Below are positions 34,591 through 43,400 of a stretch of DNA of 64,000 nucleotides, piece after piece. The notes under the pieces were generated by a model, which searched no databases, was not told the DNA's origin, and was given only the letters and a program-made list of their open reading frames with translations. Source of the DNA: Xiheibacterium sp038325765 (GTDB taxonomy: Bacteria; Myxococcota_A; Polyangia; Nannocystales; Nannocystaceae); the NCBI GenBank assembly GCA_038325765.1, contig JBBQJI010000003.1, positions 181,767 to 245,766 on the forward strand. The letters run 5' to 3'. Both the position numbers and the translations under genes were made by a program. How positions within the stretch are numbered: the stretch's first letter is position 1; the number at the start of each line of letters is the position of its first letter.

Positions 34591-34620
34591 GGCTTACTAG
34601 TACTATGACCACAATTTGTC
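34591..34620 (-). promoter_or_regulatory. AT-rich promoter/operator candidate of pncB
   Basis: A 30-base AT-rich patch abuts the GTG start. It contains the perfect palindrome TACTAGTA (34595-34602), next to TATGACC and AATTTGT. The rest of the region is strongly GC-rich. A promoter and NrtR operator so close to the start would give a leaderless transcript. No match to a published NrtR motif was checked. Confidence 0.4.
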
Positions 34621-34668
34621 GCGGACGCACAGACGCATCGCGACCGCGCCGCCCACGACGGGGGGTGA

Positions 34669-35622
34669 TCACTGCGGGATTTGGCAGACCCCGGTGTCCT
34701 CGTAGCCCGGCGGCGCCTGGCCGACCTCGTAGTAGGCCGTGCACTCCTGGCCCGCACCCATGCACGCGGCCGGTTCGGTCGTGTCGCAGAACTCGCTGCA
34801 GCAACCCGCCGCGCCCGCGCATCCGGGGACTGCCGCTGCGTCGGCGCAGTACAGTCCCTGATCGCAAGCGTTGAGGAACTCGCACTCGTCGCCGTAGGCG
34901 CCCGCTTTGCCGCTCGCGTTGGGCGAGCAGAAGAAGCCGTTGGGCTCCGGGTAGCAGGCTTCGGTGTCGGAGCAGTCCTGCAGAAGCGGATCGCAAAATG
35001 GTAGGCAGAGGATCAGCACGCCGCTGTTGGTCACCGAGCAGCCCGTGCTCGGGTCGGGACAGACCGGGCTGGCCTCGCCGCCCTCGCAGAAACCGACGCA
35101 GACGCCGAGGTTGGTGTCGCCATCCACGTTCCAGCACATCGAGCTCAGATCGCAGTTGTCGATGCCGCTGACGCCGCTGCCATCGACCGTGCAGCTGTCG
35201 CCCGGCTGCGCGGGGTTGTCGTCGAGCGGGCTGCAGCGCGTGGCATTCCACGAACCGCCGCCGTCGTTGGCCCACGGCATGCATTTCTCTCCCGTCGCGC
35301 AGTCCTGGGCCCAGATGTCGCACTCGTTGGTGATGCCGCCCCCGTCCGGATCGAGGATGAACGCGGCGGTGTCGGAGGCCTGCGATCCGTCGTCGCTCGA
35401 CCCGTCGGCGCCGGTCGGGTTCGGATCCTCGGTGGGATCCCCGGTCGGATCCTCGGTCGGGTCCGTCGGTGACTCCGATCCCTCGTCATCGGTGGCCGAC
35501 GCCGTGGGGTCGGCCATGGTGGGGTCATCGCTCTTGGTGTCGCCGCAGCCGGCCAGCAGCGCCATCGAGGTGACGACGAGACCGGTGACGAGGCCGGCGT
35601 GGAGGATCGAGGCAGTCCGCAT
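34669..35622 (-). CDS. Cysteine-rich lipoprotein
   Basis: A 317-residue lipoprotein. The signal ends LLAGC. A linker rich in Asp/Thr/Pro (DPTEDPTGDPTEDP) leads to a domain with about 25 cysteines (DIWAQDCATGEKCMPWAND, CDPLLQDCSDTEACY, GLYCADA). The cysteine spacing C-x6-C-x-P is a recurrent pattern of secreted myxobacterial proteins and probably forms disulfide-stabilised modules. Function unknown. Divergent from the next lipoprotein. Confidence 0.7.
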   Translation of the reverse strand: MRTASILHAGLVTGLVVTSMALLAGCGDTKSDDPTMADPTASATDDEGSESPTDPTEDPTGDPTEDPNPTGADGSSDDGSQASDTAAFILDPDGGGITNECDIWAQDCATGEKCMPWANDGGGSWNATRCSPLDDNPAQPGDSCTVDGSGVSGIDNCDLSSMCWNVDGDTNLGVCVGFCEGGEASPVCPDPSTGCSVTNSGVLILCLPFCDPLLQDCSDTEACYPEPNGFFCSPNASGKAGAYGDECEFLNACDQGLYCADAAAVPGCAGAAGCCSEFCDTTEPAACMGAGQECTAYYEVGQAPPGYEDTGVCQIPQ

Positions 35623-35836
35623 GTGCGAGAGCGTAGACCTCGCGTGCGTTCGAGACAACCAAAACCCACAATCCCGACGAGAGGCCGCAGGGGGATCAAA
35701 GCGAGTCGGCGCAGCCGCCGGTGGATCTCCCCGCGATCCGTGCCCGAGACCGAGCCGTGCCCGAGCACACGGGCGGGGTATGCAACTGTGGGGGACACCG
35801 AGCGTCTTGCAGGCATCCGCCGTCTCCGTGAACCCG

Positions 35837-36781
35837 ATGCGCGTCATTCGTCCGATCCACCCCGTCCTCTTGCCCGCCCGCTTGCCCGCCCGCTTGCCCG
35901 CCCTCGTCCTGCTGATCACGACCGTGGCCTGCGCGAGCGCACCGATGGGCCGCGGCGCATCCGAGGGCGACGACGTCGGCGGCACTGACGATGACGGCTC
36001 GGCCGATGCCGACGGCGACGACGGCAGCGAGACGCTCTCGGCCACCGGCAGCGGACTCACCGAGGACTCGGGCGACAGCGCAGGCGCCGACGTGAGCGCC
36101 ACGGCGGGGGAGAGCCAGCCGACCCAGCCCAGCGCGTCGGATTCGGACGCCGAGTCGTCGAGCACCGAGTCCGACTCCACCGAGTCCGACGCCACCGAGT
36201 CCGACTCCACCGAGTCCGACTCCACCGGGTCCTCGGGCGAAGACACGGCCACGGGCGAGTCCACCACCGACGCCGGCGACACCGAGACCCCGGCCGACGT
36301 CGACCTCTCGGGTTACACCATCATCCAGACCGACTCCGCGCGAGAGTTCGTGATCCCAGACGGGACCTCGGTCCCGCCTGGTACCGCGATCGTGATCGGC
36401 CGCGGCGCCTCGCAGGCGACGTTCGAGAATTTCTGGGGCACGTCGTGGGGCGACGAGGTCGTGTACTTCGAAGGTGCCGACGCGTTCCCCACGATCAACG
36501 GCGACGAGACCTATTCGCTGCTGGCACCGGATCTCAGCGTGGTCGACGGTGCGACACCAGCGCTGGGCGTGGGCACGTCGATGGCGCGGACGAACGCCGG
36601 GATCGACGCCAGCAACGACGCCGCGTGGGAGACCGTGCTGTTGCCCAACAGCGACTCGACCCCCGGTGTCACCAACGCCCAGGGCGGCGTTTCGGGGCAA
36701 CCGTACATCTCGGAGTACGCCGACACCATCGGCGGCGGTAACTTCGATTTCGAGTTCGTCGAGATCCACGTCCCCGGGTGA
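35837..36781 (+). CDS. Lipoprotein with lamin-tail-like domain
   Basis: A 314-residue lipoprotein. Signal contains a repeated LPAR motif and ends ITTVAC. Residues ~35-155 are low complexity: GDDVGGTDDD, then a TESDSTES/ATESD repeat encoded by an imperfect 15-bp tandem. Residues ~160-314 resemble a lamin-tail (LTD) Ig-fold: DLSGYTIIQTD, FVIPDGTSVPPGTAIVIGRG, DEVVYFEGAD and SLLAPDLSVVDGATPA. LTD domains in bacteria occur on surface and nuclease proteins. Converges with plsX. Confidence 0.7.
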   Translation: MRVIRPIHPVLLPARLPARLPALVLLITTVACASAPMGRGASEGDDVGGTDDDGSADADGDDGSETLSATGSGLTEDSGDSAGADVSATAGESQPTQPSASDSDAESSSTESDSTESDATESDSTESDSTGSSGEDTATGESTTDAGDTETPADVDLSGYTIIQTDSAREFVIPDGTSVPPGTAIVIGRGASQATFENFWGTSWGDEVVYFEGADAFPTINGDETYSLLAPDLSVVDGATPALGVGTSMARTNAGIDASNDAAWETVLLPNSDSTPGVTNAQGGVSGQPYISEYADTIGGGNFDFEFVEIHVPG

Positions 36782-36800
36782 ATCCCGGCGGGCTCATCGA

Positions 36801-37847
36801 TCACGGCGCAGCGCGCTGCCTCGCGGCGAAGTCCCGGGCACACTCGGCGATCTCGCCGCACACGCCGTCGCGCGCGGCCTTGGCAGCGACCTTGACCGCG
36901 TTGCGGATCGCGTTCGCATTGCTGCGACCGTGGGCCTTGATGATCGGCCGGGTGAACCCCAGCAGCGGCGCGCCGCCGTACTCGCTGTAGTCGGTGAGAT
37001 CCTTGAGGCGCCGCAGCCCCGACGACAGCAGCAGCAGCCCGGCCTTCCACAGCAGGCTCTGCTTGAACGCCCAGGTACCGAGGTTGCGGAACAGCTCGCC
37101 CGTACCCTCGGCCATCTTGAGCGCGACGTTGCCGAGCAGGCCCTCGCACACGATGACGTCGGCCCGGCCCAGGGGGATGTCGTTGCCCTCGACGTTGCCG
37201 ATGAAGTTGATCCGGTGCTCGGCGGCGAGCAGTGCGTGGGCGGCGACGAGGGTCTCGCCGCCTTTGCTCGGCTCGGTGCCCATGTTCAGCAGGCCGATCG
37301 TCGGCCGCTCGACCTTGCTGATTCGGCTGGCGTAGGCGTGGCCCATGTAGGCGAAGAACAGCAGGTCCTGCGGCCGGCAGTGGACCGTGGCCCCGACGTC
37401 GAGCAACAGGGCGAAGCGGTCGCGGTTGTTGCCGCGCTGCTGCGTCGGATACACCGCCGCTAGCGCGGCGCGCTCGACCCCTTCGATGCGGGGAACCCAC
37501 TGTGACGAGGTCAGCACCAGCGCGCCGGTCGATCCCGCACAGACCAGCGCGTCCGCCTGGCCGGCGCCGAGCGACCGCATCGCAACGCACAGCGAGGCGT
37601 CGGGCTTGGCCGCGATCGCGGCGCGGGGCTTCTCGTCCATGCCGATCGAACCGCGCGCGGGAAGGATCTCGATCTGCCCGCGGACGTGGGGAGCGCCGGC
37701 GAGCCCGCGCTCGATCACGTCGACGTCGCCGCACAGGATCACGTGGATCCCCGTGGTGCGGCTGATCTCTGCGGCCGCCTCGATCGGCGCCGACGGGGCG
37801 TGATCGCCCCCCATCGCGTCGACCAGGACTCGGATAGGTACGCTCAT
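36801..37847 (-). CDS. plsX: Phosphate acyltransferase PlsX
   Basis: Converts acyl-ACP to acyl phosphate in phospholipid synthesis. VLVDAMGGDHAP at the N-terminus, VCAGSTGALVLTSS, LLDVGATVHCRPQDL, GLLNMGTEPSKG and LLGNVALKMAEGTGE are all conserved. Length is 348 residues. ATG 37847 chosen (MSVPIRV); ATG 37856 would add three residues. The usual neighbours rpmF and fabH are absent; a GNAT gene lies upstream. Confidence 0.96.
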   Translation of the reverse strand: MSVPIRVLVDAMGGDHAPSAPIEAAAEISRTTGIHVILCGDVDVIERGLAGAPHVRGQIEILPARGSIGMDEKPRAAIAAKPDASLCVAMRSLGAGQADALVCAGSTGALVLTSSQWVPRIEGVERAALAAVYPTQQRGNNRDRFALLLDVGATVHCRPQDLLFFAYMGHAYASRISKVERPTIGLLNMGTEPSKGGETLVAAHALLAAEHRINFIGNVEGNDIPLGRADVIVCEGLLGNVALKMAEGTGELFRNLGTWAFKQSLLWKAGLLLLSSGLRRLKDLTDYSEYGGAPLLGFTRPIIKAHGRSNANAIRNAVKVAAKAARDGVCGEIAECARDFAARQRAAP

Positions 37848-37885
37848 CGACGCCATGGTAGCAGCGCGCGCCCACGGACGTGGGC

Positions 37886-38644
37886 TCACGCCTCGTCGGT
37901 GGGGCCGCGCACGCGCTCGTGGAGCTCGTGCCGCGCCCGCTGCCACGCGGCCATGAGCGCCACGGGATCCAACAGCATCGAGAAGATGCGGCGGAACTCG
38001 ATGGCCCGCTGGGCGACCAGACGAAACCACTCGTACATCAGCGGCGCGGGATCGGGAGACGCGGGCGTGTCGACGACGGGAAACTCGGCGACGACGATCG
38101 GGCCGTCGGCGACGAAGCGAGCGCCGCCGGCGGGCAGCTCGAGGCCCTCGAGGAGGTCTCGCATCGAGTCGTTCACGGCGAGGAATTCGGTGCGAAAGCG
38201 CAGCACGCCGCGGGCCGCGGCCGCGTGGACCAGGCGCACCATCAGCCGCCGGCCGAACCCCCTGCCCTGCATCTCGTCGATGACCGCGACGGCGGGCTCG
38301 GCCACGGTTTGATCGTCGGGCAGCCGCGCGAACCTGGCCACCGCGACGCCCTCGCCCTCGGTGCCATCGGGGAGCATCCGACAGATCCCGACTGCGTAGT
38401 GTTTGTACCCGTCGACCTCGCTGAGATAGCGGAGCTCGGACTCGGTGAGCCGCGACTTGGCGGTGAAGAACCGCAGATAGCGCGACTGCGCCGACATGCG
38501 CTCGAGCCCGGCGACGAGGTGGACCCGATCTTCGGCGCGCAGCGGTCGCATCCGCCACGCGCTGCCGTCGGCGAGCGTGAAGTCCTCGACCTCGCTCGGC
38601 CCGTCGTCCCTTCCGTCGGTCACCCGCGACCTCCCACGGCCCAA
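37886..38644 (-). CDS. GNAT-family acetyltransferase
   Basis: A 252-residue protein. The N-terminal region RMRPLRAEDRVHLVAGLERM, then YLRFFTAKSRLTESEL resembles the GNAT domain fused to ATP-grasp acyl-CoA synthetases (Pat-like). Acetyl-CoA motif A is VIDEMQGRGFGRRLMVRLV. Only the GNAT domain and a ~65-residue C-terminal extension are present. It might acetylate protein lysines, but substrate cannot be deduced. Stop is 38 bases upstream of plsX's start on the same strand. Confidence 0.82.
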   Translation of the reverse strand: MGRGRSRVTDGRDDGPSEVEDFTLADGSAWRMRPLRAEDRVHLVAGLERMSAQSRYLRFFTAKSRLTESELRYLSEVDGYKHYAVGICRMLPDGTEGEGVAVARFARLPDDQTVAEPAVAVIDEMQGRGFGRRLMVRLVHAAAARGVLRFRTEFLAVNDSMRDLLEGLELPAGGARFVADGPIVVAEFPVVDTPASPDPAPLMYEWFRLVAQRAIEFRRIFSMLLDPVALMAAWQRARHELHERVRGPTDEA

Positions 38645-38751
38645 CCATAGCGCGGTTGCCCGTATGCGCCGGTCACGGAAGGGTGCCGATCATGGACGCG
38701 TGCGCCCTCGCCCGCCTCACGGTTCGATCGGGGCCAGAACTGCGCGGTACG

Positions 38752-39555
38752 ATGTCGGCGATGCCACCGGTCCGCCTCACGCCGGCCCAGGCCCGTGCCC
38801 TGGGCGACGACTACCTCGCGCGGATGCGTCGATGCGTCCCGTGGTCACCGGCGATCCCGTGGGCGCCCAAGCTCGACTTCATCGGCGACACCTACGACGT
38901 GCTCGAGCTGTTTCCCGGGGTGGTGGCCTCCGACGCGCCGGTTCACGCGCTCGAGCCCGGCCAGTACGTCGACTCGCCCACCCGGAGGTTCCGCTACTGC
39001 GTTCGTCTGCACCGCGCCGGCACTCCGCTGCTCACGTGGTGGGGCGCCGAGGTCGGCACGGTGATCTTCGACAGCGACGTCATCATCCCCGCGCTGTACC
39101 AGGCCCGCGACGAAGACGACGGCGAATCGCCGTGGAACGACGCGCCGTGGATGTCGCTGACGCCGGCCGAGATCATGACGCTGCGGCCGGGCACCCGTCA
39201 GGCCCGCGGCAAGGTCATCATCGCGGGCCTCGGCCTCGGCCACCAGCTCATCGAGGTCAGCAAGCGGCTGCAGGTCAAGCGCATCGTCGTGGTCGAGATC
39301 GACGCAGAGCTGGTCGATTGGATCCTCCCCGTCATCCGCCCGCATGTCCGCAAGCCGCTCGAGGTCGTGATCGGTGACGCGTTCGAGGTCATCCCCACGC
39401 TCACGGGTGACGTCGCGCTCATCGACACGTTCCCGGGCTACGGCGACGGATTCCGAGTGGTCGATGGTCTCGCGCGCCGCAGCCCCGGCATCAAGAAGTT
39501 CTGGGGCTGGGGCACCTCGGAGATGACGGGGCTGCGCCAGCGCGACGAGGGCTGA
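38752..39555 (+). CDS. Rossmann-fold methyltransferase/spermidine synthase-like protein
   Basis: A 267-residue protein. VIIAGLGLGHQLIEVSK (G-x-G-x-G) is followed by RIVVVEIDAELVDWIL, the acidic end of strand 2, then VVIGDAFEVIPTL and VALIDTFPGYGDG, in the order found in spermidine synthase-like and class I methyltransferases. The N-terminal ~140 residues contain no known domain. ATG 38752 is used; the longer frame from 38656 lacks similarity. Followed by a double hairpin terminator. Confidence 0.7.
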   Translation: MSAMPPVRLTPAQARALGDDYLARMRRCVPWSPAIPWAPKLDFIGDTYDVLELFPGVVASDAPVHALEPGQYVDSPTRRFRYCVRLHRAGTPLLTWWGAEVGTVIFDSDVIIPALYQARDEDDGESPWNDAPWMSLTPAEIMTLRPGTRQARGKVIIAGLGLGHQLIEVSKRLQVKRIVVVEIDAELVDWILPVIRPHVRKPLEVVIGDAFEVIPTLTGDVALIDTFPGYGDGFRVVDGLARRSPGIKKFWGWGTSEMTGLRQRDEG

Positions 39556-39571
39556 AGGGCTCTGTCCTTCT

Positions 39572-39612
39572 GGGGGACCGGCCCGGTCCCCCTTCCACCG
39601 GGCTGAGCCCGG
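39572..39612. terminator. Double hairpin between convergent genes
   Basis: GGGGGACCG (39572-39580) pairs with CGGTCCCCC (39584-39592), a 9-bp stem with a 3-base loop. A second hairpin CCGGGCT/AGCCCGG spans 39598-39612. Both are symmetrical and could stop transcription from either side. Confidence 0.75.
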
Positions 39613-39646
39613 CGCAACCTTCCCCCTCCCAATCGCTATCGCTCTG

Positions 39647-40237
39647 TCAGCCGGCGCGGACGAGACCGCGAACCGTCTCGTAGTGCGCGGCGTCGACCGC
39701 CCCCATCCGTACGCAGCGGATCTTCTGGTCGCCGTCGACGAAGAGATGGATCGGCAGCGCACTGCTGGCGTCGAGCCCGAGCGCCGCGAGCCACTGCGGC
39801 AAGGCGGCGGCGTCCTCGATGCGGAGGCTGTCCGGCGTACCGGGATGACTGCGACGGAAACCGTCGACGTCGGCTCCGCTGGCGTCGACCGAGATGAACT
39901 GCAGCGCGAGCGGCAGGTGGTCCGCGGTGAACCGCTCGCTCAGGCCGCTGAGCATCGGCAGCTCTTCGACGCACGGACGGCACCACGTGGCCCACACGTT
40001 GATCCAGCGCCAGCCCGCTCCCGGCGGCGCGGCCGGCTCGGCGAGTGCGGGCATCACCATCGTCCGGGCCGAGGCCGCGTCGGCGTGGACGTCACAGAAA
40101 CCATCGAGGTCGGGCTTCGGCGCCTTCGCCACCACGGCGTCGACGCGCCCGCCACCCGACTTGGTGACCGGCGCGTCACCGTCGCACCCACCGAGCCCGA
40201 GCACCGCGGCCACCGCTACAGACGACAATCGATCCAT
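39647..40237 (-). CDS. TlpA-like thioredoxin lipoprotein
   Basis: A 196-residue lipoprotein (lipobox GLGGC, Cys18) with a thioredoxin domain, WATWCRPC (Cys86 and Cys89), preceded by WRWINVW and followed by PMLSGLSERF. A cis-Pro segment ALPIHLFVDGDQKIR is also present. Such proteins reduce disulfides in the cell envelope. It overlaps the upstream OmpA-like gene by 22 bases and is the third gene of a redox operon with a VKOR-DsbA fusion. Confidence 0.9.
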   Translation of the reverse strand: MDRLSSVAVAAVLGLGGCDGDAPVTKSGGGRVDAVVAKAPKPDLDGFCDVHADAASARTMVMPALAEPAAPPGAGWRWINVWATWCRPCVEELPMLSGLSERFTADHLPLALQFISVDASGADVDGFRRSHPGTPDSLRIEDAAALPQWLAALGLDASSALPIHLFVDGDQKIRCVRMGAVDAAHYETVRGLVRAG

Positions 40238-40929
40238 GCCACGAATGCGCTCCGGTTGATGTCCTTGGGCTTGCACTTGTCGGCCGCACCCGAGCGCGAC
40301 CAGCCGCAGAAATCCTGCTCGAGCTGCGCGTATTCTTCGCCGAGCCACAGCATGCCGACCTCGCGGTCGAGGTCAGGGTCGCGGAACGTGCTGCGCAGGT
40401 GCGTCATCACCGAATCGGCGCGGCGCTGCGACAGGGCCCGGTTGTGCTCGACGCTGCCCTCGGGCGAGCTGCGGGCAACGACGAAGAAGTAGCTCGCACC
40501 GCGTTGGTCGGCGAACAATTTGTCGAGCAGCGCCGAATCCGACGCGTCGAGCTCGGCCGAGTCGCGCTCGAATTGGATGATCCCTGCGCGCTGCGACAGC
40601 GGCAGGAACAGCGCGTTGAAGTCCTGGCCAGTCATCGTCGCCACGTTCTTGGCCTGGACCGGCTGGCAGCCGCGGACCTCACCGCTGCCGAGCAACCCGC
40701 AGCTTTGCAGCACGCGGCGCAGGATCTTGCGCAGATCGCCGCTGCAGTAGCCCTCGTCGGCGGCCGACGCGATGGCCACCTCGCCGCCGTCGGCCTCGTC
40801 CTCGACCACGTCGCCGGCCTCGATCTTGGCCAGTCGCGTGCCGGCACCACTGACCCAACCACCGGCCATGAACGTGGGCACCGCGGCGCACGCGACCCCC
40901 AACACCACACGCAGCGCGACCGAGTTCAT
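40216..40929 (-). CDS. OmpA-like exported protein of the redox operon
   Basis: A 237-residue protein with N-terminal signal or anchor (ALRVVLGVACAAVPTFMAGG). The C-terminal half has an OmpA-like pattern: IIQFERDSAELDASDSALLD, then FFVVARSSPEG and NRALSQRRADSVMTHLRS. At least six cysteines occur (YCSGDL, SCGLLG, GCQP, FCGW, KCKP, DCRL), unusual for the family and in keeping with disulfide-handling neighbours. It overlaps the upstream VKOR fusion by ATGA and the TlpA-like gene downstream. Confidence 0.75.
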   Translation of the reverse strand: MNSVALRVVLGVACAAVPTFMAGGWVSGAGTRLAKIEAGDVVEDEADGGEVAIASAADEGYCSGDLRKILRRVLQSCGLLGSGEVRGCQPVQAKNVATMTGQDFNALFLPLSQRAGIIQFERDSAELDASDSALLDKLFADQRGASYFFVVARSSPEGSVEHNRALSQRRADSVMTHLRSTFRDPDLDREVGMLWLGEEYAQLEQDFCGWSRSGAADKCKPKDINRSAFVAWIDCRL

Positions 40930-42176
40930 TGCGTCCCCCGCTTGCGCAACAATCCGGTCAGGCTGTATTCGAGGCCGAGATCGGTGTCCTCAGGACAGAG
41001 CTTCACGCCGTCCACGTACAGCTGCGGCGTCAGCACCGGGATGCTGTGGGCCACCGCCCACCGCAGCGACTTGTTGAGCCGCTGGGTGACCTCCGCCGAG
41101 CCGACGCACGCCGCGAGCGCACCGAAACGCTCGCGGACCATCCGCGCGGGCGCTTCGGGATCGTCCTTGGCGGCGGCCCGAAGCGCCTCCTGGGATTCGA
41201 AGGCCCAGTCGATCACCGCCTGCGCACCCGGACCCGACGCGACCGTCTCGGCGCACAGGATCGCCTCGCTCACCGTGCACGCCCCCGGATGCACCGCACC
41301 TTCGACCATCCAGTTGCAGCTGTCGTCGAGGGGGAAGAGCACCGCGCGGCGATGGAGCTCGGCGTCGAGGCCCGACGCGACCAGGCGGCGATCGAACGCC
41401 CGGCACGCCGGACACAACGGATCGAAGACCTCGATCGCGGGCGTGGCCGCGACGTTGTCGTCGAGCGCCAGCATCACGCCGCCAGCGTCGTCGGTGTCCG
41501 CGAGCTTGCCGCAGGTGCCGACGTACCGCGAGTAGTCGGGCATCATCATCACATAGCCGAGCGCAGGCACGCCCACGAAGCCGGTGAGCTGCGCGAGGCC
41601 GACCAGCGCCCAGGTGCCGTTGCCGGGGGCGGGGCTCGGCGTGGCGCCGTCATCGGCGGTGCGGCGGCAGCTGGCGAAGATCAACCCGGCGGCGAGCACG
41701 GCCACGAGCGATGCGCCGTAGATGCCGATGCACACCTTGCACGCGGTGCCGAGCTCGAGCAGCGCGATCGTGCCCATCACGATCGAGGCGCCGAGCGGCA
41801 CGAACGAGAACACGAACAGCCAGCCGGCCCCGCGTCGCCGCGACAGTCCTCCGCGACCGAACAGGTCGATGCCACGGAACACCAGGAACGCGAACACGCC
41901 CATCGCCGGCAGCGAGATCGGCAAGCCGCCCCAGATCGACGTGCGCAGCACCGACGAGTATGGGCTCATCAACGTGACCTGGCAGCCGACCGCCTCGCCA
42001 TCGACGGCGGCGGTGCGCTGTCCGGGGATGAACGAGCAGTGCAGGTCGTGGACCTGGCGATCGAGGTGCTGGGCGAAATCGAAGGTCGACACCCCCGCGA
42101 ACGCGAGCCCCGCCAGGCATGCGAGCACGAAGATGGCGAGGTGGATGCGTCCGGGCATGGTGGCGGCCGCCATCAT
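40926..42176 (-). CDS. VKOR-DsbA fusion, disulfide bond formation
   Basis: A 416-residue membrane protein. Residues ~10-170 are a vitamin K epoxide reductase-like domain of four to five spans with loop cysteines Cys47 and Cys65 and active-site Cys146-x-x-Cys149 (GTACKVCIGIY). After a further span near 190-212 comes a DsbA/thioredoxin-like domain with CPAC (255-258), FDPLCPACRAFDRRL, and a cis-Pro region PVLTPQLYVDG. It would use quinone to oxidise its own DsbA-like domain and thus form disulfides. ATG 42176 was chosen as the start before the first span. First gene of a three-gene operon. Confidence 0.9.
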   Translation of the reverse strand: MMAAATMPGRIHLAIFVLACLAGLAFAGVSTFDFAQHLDRQVHDLHCSFIPGQRTAAVDGEAVGCQVTLMSPYSSVLRTSIWGGLPISLPAMGVFAFLVFRGIDLFGRGGLSRRRGAGWLFVFSFVPLGASIVMGTIALLELGTACKVCIGIYGASLVAVLAAGLIFASCRRTADDGATPSPAPGNGTWALVGLAQLTGFVGVPALGYVMMMPDYSRYVGTCGKLADTDDAGGVMLALDDNVAATPAIEVFDPLCPACRAFDRRLVASGLDAELHRRAVLFPLDDSCNWMVEGAVHPGACTVSEAILCAETVASGPGAQAVIDWAFESQEALRAAAKDDPEAPARMVRERFGALAACVGSAEVTQRLNKSLRWAVAHSIPVLTPQLYVDGVKLCPEDTDLGLEYSLTGLLRKRGTQ

Positions 42177-42308
42177 ATCGATCCGCACGGGCGAAGGGCA
42201 GCCGCGGCCGGCGGCGAAGCGCGATACGAGAGAGCGGCGCGGTCCGCCCCTCGGTGCCATGGGGCGTGCGGCGGCGCCACGGAGCCGTGACCGCGCCAAA
42301 GGCCCCGC

Positions 42309-42599
42309 TCACGGATCGAACAGCGAGATCTGTTCGCCGCCGGCCGCACCGGGACAAGCGGGCCAGGCGGGGATGCTGCCGACGCCGATGTGACGCGAGA
42401 GCGCGGCGTGGAAGGCGGCGCACGACGTCGGCACATCGCGATCGTCAGCGGTGTGCACGAACACGGTGGGGTGACGTCCCGCGCCGATCCAGGCCGCGAC
42501 GCGTTCGGCCCAGCGCGCGAAGCATGCATGCCACGCCGACTCCGTGCCGACGCCCACCATGCGGATCACGGGGTAGTCCGCGGTGGCGAGCTCCACACC
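42309..42599 (-). pseudogene. C-terminal remnant of a DUF72 (YecE-like) protein
   Basis: The last ~96 residues of a DUF72 protein: YPVIRMVG, then RWAERVAAWIGAG, VFVHTADDRDVP, FHAALSRHIG, IPAWP and a terminal EQISLFDP. DUF72 proteins normally have about 250-280 residues; the first two-thirds, including the TIM-barrel front, are absent. Upstream, the frame runs into a different plus-strand gene at 42663. No start or binding site fits the fragment. It is best read as a truncated relic. Confidence 0.7.
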
Positions 42600-42662
42600 T
42601 GTCCTGCCAGGTGCAGGTGTGCGATCGCCATGGGGCCAGCGCGCATACGCTATGATGCCGCC

Positions 42663-43382
42663 GTGCCGCTCGATCCCTTGAAGCAGTGGACGCTCGTGTG
42701 TGGTGGTCTCGTCGCGCACGCCGACGGTGTACTCGACGGCACCGAGTGCGAGCGGCTCATGGGCCTGCTCGAGTCGGCCGATCTCGAGGACGGCGAGGAG
42801 TACGGCGCGTGGATCTCGGCGATCGGCAGCCCCGTCCGGCTCGAGGAGCTGCTCGAAGTCCTCGAGCCCCCGGCCGCCGAGCACCACCGAGAGCTGCTCG
42901 AGGGCGCATGGGTGATGGCCATCGTCGACGGCGTTCGCACCGCCGAGGAGTCGGCGATGCTCGAGCGACTCGCGACCCGCCTCGGCGTCGAGCCGGTCCA
43001 GCTCGAGTACTGGCGCGACGCGTGGACGGTGGCCGAGACCGAGTTCGCCACCGCGGTCGCCGGGGTGCTCGGCTTCGTGCTGGGCGGTGGTGCTCCGGTG
43101 CTCGAGCGCGAGCGACCCGCCGTGCGCGATGCCCTGTGGGCGACGCCGTGCGATCAGACGCTCCGCGATCAGCTGACCGTCCGTGCCATGGGCCCGCAGA
43201 CCCGCGACGACGCCACGCGCGAGCTGTCGGGCCTCGCCCGCAGCCGCCGCATCGGCGCCCTGCAGCGCTGCGTCGACGCCGTGCGCCGCTCCGCCAGCCC
43301 CGAGGACTCGAGGTCCCGTCTCGTCGACGTGGCGTGGGGCGCGTCCGTTCCCGCGGAGTCCGTCGACCGCTGGTTCCGCTGA
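42663..43382 (+). CDS. TerB-like domain protein, long form
   Basis: A 239-residue protein. The first 120 residues have the TerB-type pattern: WTLVCGGLVAHADGVLDGTE and the second-half echo AWVMAIVDGVRTAEESAMLE. The remainder is helical with no known motif. GTG 42663 is chosen; TATGAT at 42650-42655 could be a -10 element so close that the message may be leaderless. ATG 42630 would add 11 residues. Cytoplasmic, function unknown. Confidence 0.68.
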   Translation: MPLDPLKQWTLVCGGLVAHADGVLDGTECERLMGLLESADLEDGEEYGAWISAIGSPVRLEELLEVLEPPAAEHHRELLEGAWVMAIVDGVRTAEESAMLERLATRLGVEPVQLEYWRDAWTVAETEFATAVAGVLGFVLGGGAPVLERERPAVRDALWATPCDQTLRDQLTVRAMGPQTRDDATRELSGLARSRRIGALQRCVDAVRRSASPEDSRSRLVDVAWGASVPAESVDRWFR

Positions 43383-43400
43383 GCGGCGGCGGAGCTGCGG

